64,000 bases of DNA from Microbacterium sp. zg-Y625 (GCF_030246925.1 NZ_CP126740.1:2232001-2296000), one strand, 5' to 3'; positions 1 to 11,291 are shown, counted from the stretch's first letter. Numbers and translations: made by a program. Notes: generated by a model not told the origin, from the sequence alone.

Positions 1-334
1 AGGCAGCAGCGGCGACATGGGCGCGTGGCAGCACGAAAAAGCGGGGTGGAACTGTCGTTTCGGTCAGCGCCCCGACCATCACGAAATACTCGTGCTCCGA
101 CGCACTTGGCTGTTGCGACTTGTCGCCGAGCGGCCAGTTCACGTGGCGCCAGGCGGTGTTCATCGCAGCCTTGACCTGCACCTCGATGAGACGACGCTCT
201 CCGTCGGTCTTGACCGCGAGGATATCGGTGCGTTCCAGCCCATCGCGTGTTAAAGCTGGCGCCCACCCTCGGCGCGCGAGTTCCGCCGCGGCATAGTGCT
301 CACCGACGGTCTTCGTCTGCTTGGTATCGACCAT
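1..334 (-). CDS. Nuclease-like protein, truncated at the left edge
   Basis: An open frame begins at an ATG (332-334, minus strand) and leaves the window without a stop, so only the N-terminal ~111 residues are visible. An N-terminal helix with GEHYAAAEL is followed by a strand ending ERTDILAVKTDGE and then LIEVQVKAA. This spacing (Glu in helix 1, Asp, then E-x-Q-x-K) resembles the PD-(D/E)XK nuclease core seen in small group I intron-type endonucleases and DUF4365-like proteins. I recognise the fold only by motif; the product is otherwise unknown. It diverges from the EcsC-like gene at 407. Confidence 0.55.
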   Translation of the reverse strand, partial: MVDTKQTKTVGEHYAAAELARRGWAPALTRDGLERTDILAVKTDGERRLIEVQVKAAMNTAWRHVNWPLGDKSQQPSASEHEYFVMVGALTETTVPPRFFVLPRAHVAAAA

Positions 335-394
335 GACGAGAGACTATCTTCGCCGCTCTCCTACCACACGCGTTGTTGTGTCGCACTCTCGCGA

Positions 395-400
395 TAGCGT
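395..400 (+). promoter_or_regulatory. Candidate leaderless -10 box (TAGCGT)
   Basis: TAGCGT lies six bases before the ATG at 407, with TTGTTG at 373-378 as a possible -35 (16-bp spacer). The spacing would put transcription start at or beside the start codon. Confidence 0.4.
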
Positions 401-406
401 GACCGC

Positions 407-1177
407 ATGACCGAATCCAAGGAGATCGCGAACCCCAACACGGGGTTCGCGCAGGTGCTTGACGCAGCAGCGAAACTGCCCGGTGTGAGAATCAACCGGG
501 CCGCGTATCTTCGGTCTGCGCTTAGACGGTACTGCACCGAAGAACAGATCGAGCGCGCGATCGCCGAGAGCCCTGCGGCAGCTGGCATCCCGCTCAAAGT
601 CATCACGGACGTCGCGAACACGTCAATCACCTTTGAGACCAGCAAAGTGACCGGCCTGTCGACCTTTGCGGGCATTCCCGGCGGCCTGGCGATGATCGGG
701 ACAGTGCCGGCCGATCTCGCTCAGTACATGGGACACATGCTCCGCATTTCCCAAAAACTTGCCTACGTATACGGCTGGCCGGACTTGTTCGCCGATTCCG
801 GCGAGGAGCTCGATGAAGCGACCGAAAACCTGCTCATCCTGTTCGTGGGCGTGATGTTCGGTGTCCAAATCGCACAGGGCGGTGTTTCCAAAGTCGCGGG
901 TATGGTCGCCGCCAGTGTCGCGAAGAGGCTTCCCCAGCAGGCACTCACAAAGGGCGTCCTCTACCCGATCGTCAAGCAGGTCTCGAAGCATCTTGGTGTG
1001 ACGATGACGAAGAAGCTCTTCGCGAGTGGTGTAGCGAAGTCGATCCCCCTGTTGGGGGCAGTCCTTTCAGGCGGCCTCACCCTCAGCACGTTCCTCCCCA
1101 TGACCAAGCGCCTCCAACGCCACCTCGTGAGCTTGGAACTCACCAAACCTGGACATCGATCAACGCCCGTCGAGTAA
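407..1177 (+). CDS. EcsC-family-like protein
   Basis: 256 aa, no signal peptide. A conserved middle (GGLAMIGTVPADLAQYMGH, then RISQKLAYVYGWPDLF) is followed by a glycine/alanine-rich, amphipathic second half (KSIPLLGAVLSGGLTL) ending in a basic tail. This matches my memory of the EcsC protein family (named after a Bacillus ABC-transporter-associated protein); the biochemical role of the family is not established. No Shine-Dalgarno precedes the ATG; a TAGCGT box six bases upstream suggests a leaderless message. Transcribed convergently with dnaE2. The family call is moderate, the coding call strong. Confidence 0.6.
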   Translation: MTESKEIANPNTGFAQVLDAAAKLPGVRINRAAYLRSALRRYCTEEQIERAIAESPAAAGIPLKVITDVANTSITFETSKVTGLSTFAGIPGGLAMIGTVPADLAQYMGHMLRISQKLAYVYGWPDLFADSGEELDEATENLLILFVGVMFGVQIAQGGVSKVAGMVAASVAKRLPQQALTKGVLYPIVKQVSKHLGVTMTKKLFASGVAKSIPLLGAVLSGGLTLSTFLPMTKRLQRHLVSLELTKPGHRSTPVE

Positions 1178-1213
1178 AACGGCTTTCTCTGCGGGGCTTA
1201 CGTGGCGCGTTAC

Positions 1214-4200
1214 TCACCGGAAGTCCCGCGACCGGTGCATCACTCCCACCCGCAGGTCCTCGAAGGCATCCGCCACCAGGTTCGTCACGCCCTCGGGTGA
1301 GCGCTCCAGCAGCCCGCGCGCGATGAGGGCGGGCGCATCGCGCAGCACCCGGCGATAGCGGTTCCACACCCCCACCGAGCAGACGATGTTCACGAGGCCG
1401 TGTTCGTCCTCGAGGTTCAGGAACGTCACCCCGGATGCCGTCGCCGGCCGCTGCCGGTGCGTCACCAGGCCCGCCACCTCCACCCGGCGGCCGGTCTCGT
1501 GCGTGCGCAGCTCGCCCGAGGTCAGCACCCCGCGGGCATCGAGCTTCGGCCGGTAGTGGGCCAGCGGATGGTCGTCGGTCGAGATGCCGGTGGCCCACAG
1601 ATCCGCGGCGAGCACCTCGTAGCTGGTGGGGTCGGAGAACAGCGGCGGCTGCACCGCCACCAGTGTGCCGGGGAGGAACTCGGCGCGATCCTGCGCGGCG
1701 GAGCCGGCGAGCCAGATCGCCTCGCGGCGACTGAGCCCGAAGCATCCGAACACCCCCGCCGCCGCCAGTGCCTCGAGCTGTGCAGCGGTCGCCCCGGTGC
1801 GCCGCACCAGGTCGCGCAGGTCGCGGTACTCCCCCGACGCCTCGCGCTCGGCCACGATGCGCTGGGCGAGCGGCTGGCCGATGCCTTTGACCGCCGCGAG
1901 CCCCAGGCGCACGGCGAAGGCGCCGTCGCGGCGGTGCGCCGCCGACTCGTCGGGGGCCGCAGGATCGAAGACGGGCACCGGGGGTTGCTTGCGGTCGGTG
2001 CAGGCATCCCGCCCCGTCGGCCTCCTCCCGGAGACAGGCGGGCTACCGAAGACAGGACGATTGCGCCCGGAAGCGTCCTGTTCCGGTGATTCCTCCTGTG
2101 TCGGTGACGACGGCGACCCCGCCGCTGCGCCCGCCTCCCCCACCGGCTCGAGCACGGCCTCCACCCCGGAGCGGTGCAGGTCGGGGCGCAGCACCTCGAC
2201 GCCGTGGCGGCGGGCATCGGCGGTGAGGGTCGCCGGCGAGTAGAACCCCATCGGCTGCGCGCGCAGCAACCCGGCGAGGAACGCCGCCGGGTAGTGCAGC
2301 TTCAGCCACGAGCTGGCGTACACCAGCAGCGCGAACGACAGCGAGTGGCTCTCGGCGAACCCGAAGTTCGCGAACGCCTGGATCTTGGCGTAGATGTCGT
2401 CGGCGAGGTCCCCGGTGATGCCGTTCTCGGCCATGCCGGCGTAGAGCTTCTTCTTCAGCGAATCGATCCGCTCGATGCCGCGCTTGGAGCCCATCGCGCG
2501 GCGCAGCACATCGGCATCCGCCCCGCTCAGCCCGCCCACGGCCATGCCCATCTGCATGAGCTGCTCCTGGAACACCGGAATGCCGAGGGTCCGCTCCAGC
2601 ACCGGCTTGAGCTTGGGGTGCGGGTAGGTCACGGGCTCGTGCCCGAGCTTGCGCCGCACATACGGGTGCACCGCCCCGCCCTGGATGGGCCCGGGCCGGA
2701 TCAGCGCGATCTCGATGACGAGGTCGTAGAACCGCCGCGGCTGCAGGCGGGGCAGCAGGCCCATCTGCGCGCGCGATTCCACCTGGAACACCCCGATCGA
2801 ATCGGCCCGGCACAGCATGTCGTAGACGGCCTGCTCCTCCTTGGGCAGGGTCGACAGCTCCCACCGCTCCCCCGTGGCATCCGCGATGAGATCGAAGCTG
2901 TACTGCAGAGCGGCGAGGATGCCGAGCCCCAGCAGGTCGAACTTCACCAGCCCCATCCACGCCGCGTCGTCCTTGTCCCACTGGATGACCGTGCGGTTCT
3001 CCATGCGCGCGTGCTCGATCGGCACCACTTCGCCCACGGGCCGGTCGGTCAGCACCATGCCGCCGGAGTGGATGCCGAGATGCCGCGGCGCCTTCAGCAG
3101 CTCGGTCGCATACTGCAGCACCCGGTCGGGGATGTCGTGCACCTCGGCAGCGGCGTCGGCTTCGGGGAGCGGCCCCCAGTGCTCCACCTGCTTCGACCAG
3201 GCATCCTGCTGCCCCGGCGAATGCCCGAGCGCCTTCGCCATGTCGCGCACGGCGTTCTTCGGCCGGTACTGGATGACGTTGGCCACCTGCGCCGCCCGCT
3301 CGCGCCCGTAGGTCGCGTAGACCCACTGGATGATCTCCTCGCGCCGATCACTGTCGAAGTCGACGTCGATGTCGGGCTCCTCATCGCGCAGCGCCGAGAG
3401 GAAGCGCTCGAACGGCAGGTCGTAGGCGATGGAGTCGACGGCGGTGATGTCCAGCAGATAGCAGACGGCGCTGTTGGCGGCAGAGCCTCTCCCCTGGCAC
3501 AGGATGCCGCGGCGGCGCGCCTCTTGCACGATGCCGTGGACGATGAGGAAGTACCCGGGGAAGTCCTTCTGCTCGATGACCCCGAGTTCCTTCTCGATGC
3601 GCGCCCGGTCGGCGTCGGTCGCGTCGGGGTACTTGCGGGGAACGGCTTGCCACACGAGGTGCCGCAGCCACGTCATGGTGGTGTGGCCCTCGGGGACGGG
3701 GAGCTTCGGCAGTGCGGGCTTGGCGCGCCGCAGCGGGAAGGCCAGCTCGTCGGCGAGGGCGACGGTGCGGGCGATGGCGCCGGGGTAGCGGGCGAAGCGT
3801 TGCGCCATCTCGCGGCCCGAGCGCAGGTGCGCGCCGGCGCCTGCGGGGAGCCATCCGTCGAGCTCGTCGAGGCTGCGGTTGGCGCGGACGGCCGCGACGG
3901 CGGCGGCGAGGTCGGCCCGCTCGGGGGCGGCGTAGTGCACGTTGTTGCTGGCGAGCACCGGCAGGCCGCGTTCGGCGGCGAGGGATGCCAGTACGTCGTT
4001 GTCCCGTGAGCCGGTCGGGGCGCCATGGTCGATGAGTTCGACGTTGACGGCATCGGGGCCGAATAGGTCGACGAGCAGGTCGAGTTCGCGGGCGGCGCCG
4101 GCGGGCCCCTCGGCGGCGAGCGCGGCGCGGACGGCGCCCTTGCGGCATCCGGTCAGCACCGCCCAGTGGCCGTCGGCGCGTGCGGCGAGGTCGTGCAGGT

Positions 4201-4708
4201 CGTAGACGGGGCGGCCCTTCTCGCCGCCCGACAGCTGCGCGTGGGTGAGGGCGGCCGCGAGGCGGTGGTAGCCCTCCTCGCCGCGGGCGAGCACGAGCAG
4301 GTGGCGACCGTGCGGGTCGGGCTCGCCGTTCTGCGGGCCGGGCAGCCCCAGCGAGAGCTCGGCGCCGAACACCGTCTTGACGCTGCGGGCCTCGGCGGCC
4401 TCGGCGAACCGCACGATGCCGTAGAAGCCGTCGTGGTCGGTGACGGCGAGGGCGTGCAGGCCGAGGCGCTCGGCCTCTTCGACGAGCTCTTCTGGGGAGG
4501 AGGCGCCGTCGAGGAACGAGAACGACGTGTGCACGTGCAGCTCGGCGTACGGCACGACGTCGTCGGGGCGGGCGATGGGCGGGGGTGTGTAGGCGCCGCG
4601 CTTTCGGGACCAGGCGGGGCTGTCGCCGCCGTCGGCGCCGGCGGGCTTGCGGCCGCTGAGCAGGCGCTCCATCTCGGACCACGACACCGAGGGGTTGTTG
4701 AAGCCCAT
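1214..4708 (-). CDS. dnaE2: Error-prone DNA polymerase DnaE2 (ImuC)
   Basis: 1164-aa C-family polymerase that performs SOS-induced translesion synthesis together with ImuA' and ImuB. Order of parts: PHP domain (AELHVHTSFSFLDG ~55-68, TDHDGFYG 90-97), palm with catalytic PDIDVDFD at 445-452 and the third acidic residue near D591 (VKFDLLGLG), fingers/thumb, helix-hairpin-helix (~937-985) and a C-terminal OB fold. The family is usually about 1050-1100 aa; the surplus is a low-complexity Ser/Pro/Arg insert at ~861-928, in frame, which contains a short DNA inverted repeat. Last gene of the imuA'-imuB-dnaE2 unit, 30 bp after imuB, so presumably driven by the LexA box at 6985. Confidence 0.96.
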   Translation of the reverse strand: MGFNNPSVSWSEMERLLSGRKPAGADGGDSPAWSRKRGAYTPPPIARPDDVVPYAELHVHTSFSFLDGASSPEELVEEAERLGLHALAVTDHDGFYGIVRFAEAAEARSVKTVFGAELSLGLPGPQNGEPDPHGRHLLVLARGEEGYHRLAAALTHAQLSGGEKGRPVYDLHDLAARADGHWAVLTGCRKGAVRAALAAEGPAGAARELDLLVDLFGPDAVNVELIDHGAPTGSRDNDVLASLAAERGLPVLASNNVHYAAPERADLAAAVAAVRANRSLDELDGWLPAGAGAHLRSGREMAQRFARYPGAIARTVALADELAFPLRRAKPALPKLPVPEGHTTMTWLRHLVWQAVPRKYPDATDADRARIEKELGVIEQKDFPGYFLIVHGIVQEARRRGILCQGRGSAANSAVCYLLDITAVDSIAYDLPFERFLSALRDEEPDIDVDFDSDRREEIIQWVYATYGRERAAQVANVIQYRPKNAVRDMAKALGHSPGQQDAWSKQVEHWGPLPEADAAAEVHDIPDRVLQYATELLKAPRHLGIHSGGMVLTDRPVGEVVPIEHARMENRTVIQWDKDDAAWMGLVKFDLLGLGILAALQYSFDLIADATGERWELSTLPKEEQAVYDMLCRADSIGVFQVESRAQMGLLPRLQPRRFYDLVIEIALIRPGPIQGGAVHPYVRRKLGHEPVTYPHPKLKPVLERTLGIPVFQEQLMQMGMAVGGLSGADADVLRRAMGSKRGIERIDSLKKKLYAGMAENGITGDLADDIYAKIQAFANFGFAESHSLSFALLVYASSWLKLHYPAAFLAGLLRAQPMGFYSPATLTADARRHGVEVLRPDLHRSGVEAVLEPVGEAGAAAGSPSSPTQEESPEQDASGRNRPVFGSPPVSGRRPTGRDACTDRKQPPVPVFDPAAPDESAAHRRDGAFAVRLGLAAVKGIGQPLAQRIVAEREASGEYRDLRDLVRRTGATAAQLEALAAAGVFGCFGLSRREAIWLAGSAAQDRAEFLPGTLVAVQPPLFSDPTSYEVLAADLWATGISTDDHPLAHYRPKLDARGVLTSGELRTHETGRRVEVAGLVTHRQRPATASGVTFLNLEDEHGLVNIVCSVGVWNRYRRVLRDAPALIARGLLERSPEGVTNLVADAFEDLRVGVMHRSRDFR
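2052..2081. repeat. Inverted repeat inside the DnaE2 linker insert
   Basis: ACAGGACG (2052-2059) and CGTCCTGT (2074-2081) are perfect 8-bp arms around a 14-nt loop. They sit inside the codons of the low-complexity segment that separates the DnaE2 polymerase core from its C-terminal HhH/OB part. Confidence 0.5.
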
Positions 4709-4738
4709 CAGCGGGGGTCCGTCGTCTTCGGGCGAGGG

Positions 4739-6274
4739 TCAGTCATAGCGGCCCTCCGCCGACCAGTCGCCCGCCTCGCAGACAAGCAGCCACGCGGACT
4801 GCTCGGCATCCACCACCTGGAACCGGTGGGCGCGCCGCGCGCGGGCGGCATCCCACCCCCGCTCGCGCACCGGCCACGGACCCGCCCACGCGGCGATGCG
4901 CCGGCGCCGTCCATTCTCGACCAGCACCGCCGGCGGCGCCGTCAGCGCGTCGCGGTCGCCGACGGCCACCGTGTCGCCGTCGGCGTCGACCACCGTCACC
5001 GGGCGCGGCGGATCGAACACCGTCGACGGCAGCGGGTCGGGAAGGCTCCCCGGCCATGGCCTCTCGCGGGGCTTGGCGAGCACCGGGCGGTCGCCCCACG
5101 GCACCAGCACCTGTCTCTCGCTGAGCCACCGCCCCCCGCCGACGACGGGGGTCACCACCCCGCGATGCCCGAGCATCGCCTGCACCCGCGACAGGGCATG
5201 GTGCACGCGCTCGTCGGGTCCGCCACCGAAGAGCGAGCGCACGTGGTGGGCGGCGGCATCCACCGTCTCGGGAGCGATGCGCACCCGCGTGACGGCGCTG
5301 CGCAGCCCCGCCTCGCCCAGCTGCCAGCGCACCCGGTCGACCACCTCGCCGGCGGTGAACGCGCCGGGATGCAGCCACACCCGCTCGCTCGTCTCGGCGC
5401 GGTCGCCGGTGATCTGCACCCGCAGCTCGGTGCACACGAGGTCGAGGGCGCCGAGCGCGCCGATGAACTCCTCGGCGGCGACGCGCATGGCGAAGGCCAC
5501 CTGGTCGGCGATCTCGAGCGGCGGCTCGAACGACACCTCGCGGTCGAGATCCGGCGGCGGCGTACGCGGCTGCACGGGACGCGAGTCGCGCCCCGCGGCG
5601 AGGGAGTGCAGGCGGATGCCGCGCTCCCCCAACCGCTCGCCGACGCGCTCGGCGGGCAGGGCCGCGAACTGCCCGAGGCTCTGCACACCGAGCCGCCCCA
5701 GCAGGTCGACGACGTCGGGCTCGTCGAGCACGGTGATCGGCAGCGGCGCGAGGAAGGCGGCGGACTCCCCCGCCGGCACGATGCGCACCGGCGCCTCGGC
5801 GAGGGTGCGGCGGGCGGCCTGCTCCGCGGTGAAGGGGCCGTCGGCGATGGCGATGCGGGCATCGGTGTCGCCCATCGCGTCGCGCAGGGTGTGGGCGGCG
5901 CGCTCCTCGCCGCCGTAGTAGCGGGCCGGCCCCCGAGCGCGCAGCGCACACAGGCCCGCCCGCATGAGCTGCACCCCGGGGGCGAGCTCCTCGATCCGGG
6001 CGATGAGCGGGGCGAACACCCGCTGGTCGCGGGTGGGGTCGGCGTCGGCGACCGTCAGCTGCGGGCACCGCGCCTGCGCGTCGCGGCGGCGCTGGCCCCG
6101 GCGCACCCCCTCGGCGCGGGCGGCGGCGGAACAGGCGACCACCGCCCCCTTGTCGAGCACGGCGACGGGCGCGGCGGCATCCACCCCCGCCTCACGGGCG
6201 AGGGCGACGACGGGCCAGTCCGGCAGCCACAGCACGAGGGTGCGGGGCACGGGGGCATCGGGTGCGGTACTCAT
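4739..6274 (-). CDS. imuB: ImuB, catalytically inactive Y-family polymerase-like protein
   Basis: 511 aa. Y-family fold protein of the actinobacterial mutasome; in mycobacteria ImuB bridges ImuA', DnaE2 and the beta clamp. The N-terminus TLVLWLPDWPVVAL takes the place of the D-x-D-A-F-F-A-S catalytic motif of true DinB polymerases, so the first acidic residue is missing, as expected for ImuB. Start chosen at ATG 6274 because it overlaps the imuA' stop by ATGA; an upstream extension in the same frame is only a shadow of imuA'. Followed 30 bp later by dnaE2. A clamp-binding motif was not searched for precisely. Confidence 0.92.
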   Translation of the reverse strand: MSTAPDAPVPRTLVLWLPDWPVVALAREAGVDAAAPVAVLDKGAVVACSAAARAEGVRRGQRRRDAQARCPQLTVADADPTRDQRVFAPLIARIEELAPGVQLMRAGLCALRARGPARYYGGEERAAHTLRDAMGDTDARIAIADGPFTAEQAARRTLAEAPVRIVPAGESAAFLAPLPITVLDEPDVVDLLGRLGVQSLGQFAALPAERVGERLGERGIRLHSLAAGRDSRPVQPRTPPPDLDREVSFEPPLEIADQVAFAMRVAAEEFIGALGALDLVCTELRVQITGDRAETSERVWLHPGAFTAGEVVDRVRWQLGEAGLRSAVTRVRIAPETVDAAAHHVRSLFGGGPDERVHHALSRVQAMLGHRGVVTPVVGGGRWLSERQVLVPWGDRPVLAKPRERPWPGSLPDPLPSTVFDPPRPVTVVDADGDTVAVGDRDALTAPPAVLVENGRRRRIAAWAGPWPVRERGWDAARARRAHRFQVVDAEQSAWLLVCEAGDWSAEGRYD

Positions 6275-6981
6275 CCCGCCGCCCGGATCGGAAGCGGCAT
6301 CGGTGCCGAGCGCGGCACCGGAGTGGATGCCGCGGCCACCTGCCCCGACGATGCCGGCAGCTGCACGCGCGCGCGGCGCGGCACGGGCGATCGGCGGCTG
6401 CTTACGGTGACGGTGAGCTCGCGCGCGGCGAGGTAGCCGTGGCCGTCGCCGACCCCCGACCACACCGGGTCGCTGACGTCGATCATCGCCTCGGTCTGCG
6501 GCCACGTGCCCTGCACCAGCAGCACCGCGCCGCGCTCGCGCAGGCGGGCGGCGAGCCGCGAGATGTCGGCATCCCTCGCCCGCGAGGGCGGGCGCACCGC
6601 CACCACGGGCAGCACCTCGGCGACGGCGGCCGTGACCGCCAGCCACCGGGTGCCGGGCTCGGGGATCAGTACCAGCTTGTCGAGAGCGACCCCCACCCGC
6701 TCGGCCGCCTCGGCGCCGAACTCGGGCATGCCCACGACCCCGCACCAGGATCCCGCCTGCGACGGCGGGGCCAGCAGGGCGGAGAGCAGGGTGAGCGACG
6801 AGCCGAGTGCGTACGCCGACCCCGGCCGCAGCCCTCGCCCCGGGAGCAGGCCCGCGAGCGCCGGGTCGGCCGGCAACACGGGGGCATCCATCCGCCGCCC
6901 CTGCACGCGCTCGAGCTGCGCGCGCAGACGCTGCACGTCTTCTGCAGCAGCTGGATTGCGCACGATCGACCTCACCAACAC
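6271..6981 (-). CDS. imuA': ImuA'-like SOS mutagenesis protein
   Basis: Up to 236 aa, distantly RecA-like. It contains a degenerate nucleotide-binding region (GSAYALGSSLTLLSALL), then LVLIPEPGTRWLAV and LVQGTWPQTEAM typical of the cassette. First gene of imuA'-imuB-dnaE2 (ATGA overlap with imuB). The longest start, GTG 6981, lies only 3 bp from the LexA box at 6985-7002, leaving no room for a ribosome site; either the message is leaderless or translation begins at an internal codon such as GTG 6963 or the ATG before DAPVLPAD. The start is therefore uncertain; the gene is not. Confidence 0.85.
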   Translation of the reverse strand: MLVRSIVRNPAAAEDVQRLRAQLERVQGRRMDAPVLPADPALAGLLPGRGLRPGSAYALGSSLTLLSALLAPPSQAGSWCGVVGMPEFGAEAAERVGVALDKLVLIPEPGTRWLAVTAAVAEVLPVVAVRPPSRARDADISRLAARLRERGAVLLVQGTWPQTEAMIDVSDPVWSGVGDGHGYLAARELTVTVSSRRSPVPRRARVQLPASSGQVAAASTPVPRSAPMPLPIRAAG

Positions 6982-6984
6982 AGA

Positions 6985-7002
6985 CTAGAACGGATGTTCT
7001 AG
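6985..7002 (-). promoter_or_regulatory. LexA (SOS) box, perfect palindrome
   Basis: CTAGAAC-GGAT-GTTCTAG is a perfect 7-bp-arm palindrome with a 4-bp spacer. It fits the actinobacterial/Bacillus-type LexA box (GAAC-N4-GTTC core) and lies immediately upstream of imuA', so the mutasome should be DNA-damage inducible. Confidence 0.92.
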
Positions 7003-7187
7003 ATCATCAACGTCGTGGTCGAAGATACGCTCGGGTTCCGACATCGCCTCCGGGCGTGTGAGTGGCGGGATCCCGGCCCCTGTGGCCCGCCTCGTCCCCT
7101 GCCTCCCGAGGCCAACTCCTCAAGAATCGATGCCGGGCCCGCCGATCACCGGCATCCGCCCGCGCTTCGCCGGCCGCCTCTTCACCG

Positions 7188-7254
7188 CGAGAAACCACCT
7201 TTCGGATGAGAAACACCGCATTGCGTGGTGTCTCACCCCGAAAGTGGTTTCTCG
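7188..7254. repeat. Long nested intergenic hairpin
   Basis: Outer arms CGAGAAACCAC (7188-7198) / GTGGTTTCTCG (7244-7254) and, after one bulged C, TTTCGG (7200-7205) / CCGAAA (7238-7243) give a 17-bp stem. A second stem lies inside it: TGAGA (7207-7211) / TCTCA (7231-7235), then CACC and GC paired with GC and GGTG around a bulge. It sits between the HNH gene and imuA', both on the minus strand. It could terminate HNH transcription, although no T-run follows, or be a dispersed palindromic element. Confidence 0.7.
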
Positions 7255-7320
7255 GCGGGGTGGATGCCGCGGCGGGGTGGATGCCGCGGCGGCGCGGATG
7301 CGGCGGCGGGACGGATGCCG
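7253..7320. repeat. Four tandem 17-bp repeats
   Basis: Units at 7253-7269, 7270-7286, 7287-7303 and 7304-7320 follow CGGCGGGGTGGATGCCG; the first two are identical and the last two carry substitutions. Each contains GGATG, and three contain GGATGCC. They abut the right arm of the hairpin at 7188-7254, so the whole 6982-7355 gap is occupied by the LexA box, the hairpin and these repeats. Confidence 0.85.
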
Positions 7321-7355
7321 CAACGAGCGCGGCCGCCGCAACGCACCGGAGTCCG

Positions 7356-7853
7356 CTACGCGGCAAGCGCCAGGTACGGCTCCCACCGCGGGTCGGCACG
7401 CTCGGTGCCGCGCACGGTCCACTGCCCGCCGCGCGGGGCGTGCGGCACGAGGCGCAGCTCCCACCCCATCTCCTGCGGGGTGCGGTCGCCCTTGGCGTTG
7501 TTGCAGCGCACACATGCCGCGACGAGGTTCTCCCACGAGTCCTCGCCCCCTCGGGACCGCGGCATCACGTGGTCGATCGTCGTCGCGGTCTTGCCGCAGT
7601 ATCCGCAGTGGTGCGCATCGCGGCGCAGCACCCCGCGGCGGGTCACCGGCACGCGACGCGCCCCCGGCACCCGCACATAGCGGGTCAGCAGGATGACGGC
7701 GGGGCGGTCGTACGCCCCGCTCGCGGCCCAGACCGGGTCACCCTCGACACATTCGACGATGGTGGCCTTGTCGTTCATCACGAGCACCAGGGCCCGCTTG
7801 AAGGAGACCACGGCGAGCGGCTCGTAGCCGGCGTTCAGCACCAGTGTGCGCAC
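7356..7853 (-). CDS. HNH endonuclease
   Basis: 165 aa, no signal peptide. It begins RTLVLNAGYEPLAVVSF, a stereotyped actinobacterial N-terminus, and carries a C-terminal HNH/zinc module: HCGYCG, then ATTIDHVMPRSRGG, WENLVAACVRCNNAKGD (CxxC...H...N...CxxC). Such proteins are metal-dependent nicking or cleaving nucleases, often housekeeping and of unknown substrate. Start placed at GTG 7853 because AGAGGA lies about nine bases upstream; an in-frame extension to 7904 lacks this support. A terminator and candidate leader ORF lie upstream (7943-8070). Confidence 0.85.
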   Translation of the reverse strand: MRTLVLNAGYEPLAVVSFKRALVLVMNDKATIVECVEGDPVWAASGAYDRPAVILLTRYVRVPGARRVPVTRRGVLRRDAHHCGYCGKTATTIDHVMPRSRGGEDSWENLVAACVRCNNAKGDRTPQEMGWELRLVPHAPRGGQWTVRGTERADPRWEPYLALAA

Positions 7854-8070
7854 AATCGATGTCCTCTCGAATGGCCGGGACGGATTCTCGGATATTCGAC
7901 TCACGTGACGATCGATCGGCGGCGGGCACGAAAAAGGGCATGAAAAAAGGCGCCGTCTTCACAGACAGCGCCTGGCGCGCGGCGGCAGAGCCGCAGCATC
8001 CGTTCTCATGATGCCGAAGGGCGAACAGCCCGAGCACATCCGTGGTTCGGATGCGTCGCGTGCCGCCCAT
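7738..8070 (-). other. Candidate leader ORF across a terminator
   Basis: ATG 8070 is preceded by GGAGG at good spacing and opens a frame starting MGGTRRIRTTDVLGLFALRH, with a Cys-Cys pair shortly after. At about codons 33-43 the frame runs through the intrinsic terminator at 7943-7973, and it continues out of frame over the HNH start to a stop at 7738. A peptide read into a terminator is the layout of a translation-controlled attenuator, but similarity to a known leader is not established and coding beyond the terminator is doubtful. Confidence 0.25.
7943..7973 (-). terminator. Intrinsic terminator upstream of the HNH gene
   Basis: On the minus strand a 10-bp stem (AGGCGCTGTC / GACGGCGCCT, one G-U pair) with a 6-nt loop is followed by six Ts. 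It ends transcripts from the M23 gene or from the leader ORF before the HNH gene. Confidence 0.85.
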
Positions 8071-8154
8071 CGGCTTCCCTCCGCCTTCTCTCAGCGTCGG
8101 GATCAGGGTAACCCACCCACACCGCACCGGCTCCGGAGCGCGGATGAACGGCGG

Positions 8155-8175
8155 GTGCGCGTGTCGCACGCGCAC
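8155..8175 (-). terminator. Hairpin downstream of the M23 peptidase gene
   Basis: GTGCGCGTG-TCG-CACGCGCAC is a perfect 9-bp stem with a 3-nt loop, 40 bases past the stop codon of the M23 gene. No T-run follows, so it may stabilise the 3' end rather than terminate. Confidence 0.4.
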
Positions 8176-8215
8176 AGCGATCCAGCGTCGGCACGAACCT
8201 CGCGACGACGCGGCG

Positions 8216-11279
<3,064 letters not shown>

Positions 11280-11291
11280 CCGGGGCGGAGG

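Noticed and set aside
300..300. Overlapping short ORF 17-253 on the plus strand
   Set aside because: Antisense to the left-edge nuclease-like gene, which has a cleaner start and a motif-bearing sequence.
2174..4009. 611-aa plus-strand ORF opposite dnaE2, and similar long antisense ORFs (e.g. 4166-6436)
   Set aside because: High-GC antisense shadow: His/Arg/Gly/Val-rich, no recognisable domain, no ribosome site, and fully covered by strongly supported genes on the other strand.
7014..7187. Small gene between the LexA box and the hairpin
   Set aside because: Both strands have short open frames, but none has a ribosome site or protein-like composition.
7253..7320. Possible CRISPR array
   Set aside because: Units are contiguous 17-bp tandem repeats without spacers; no cas genes in the window.
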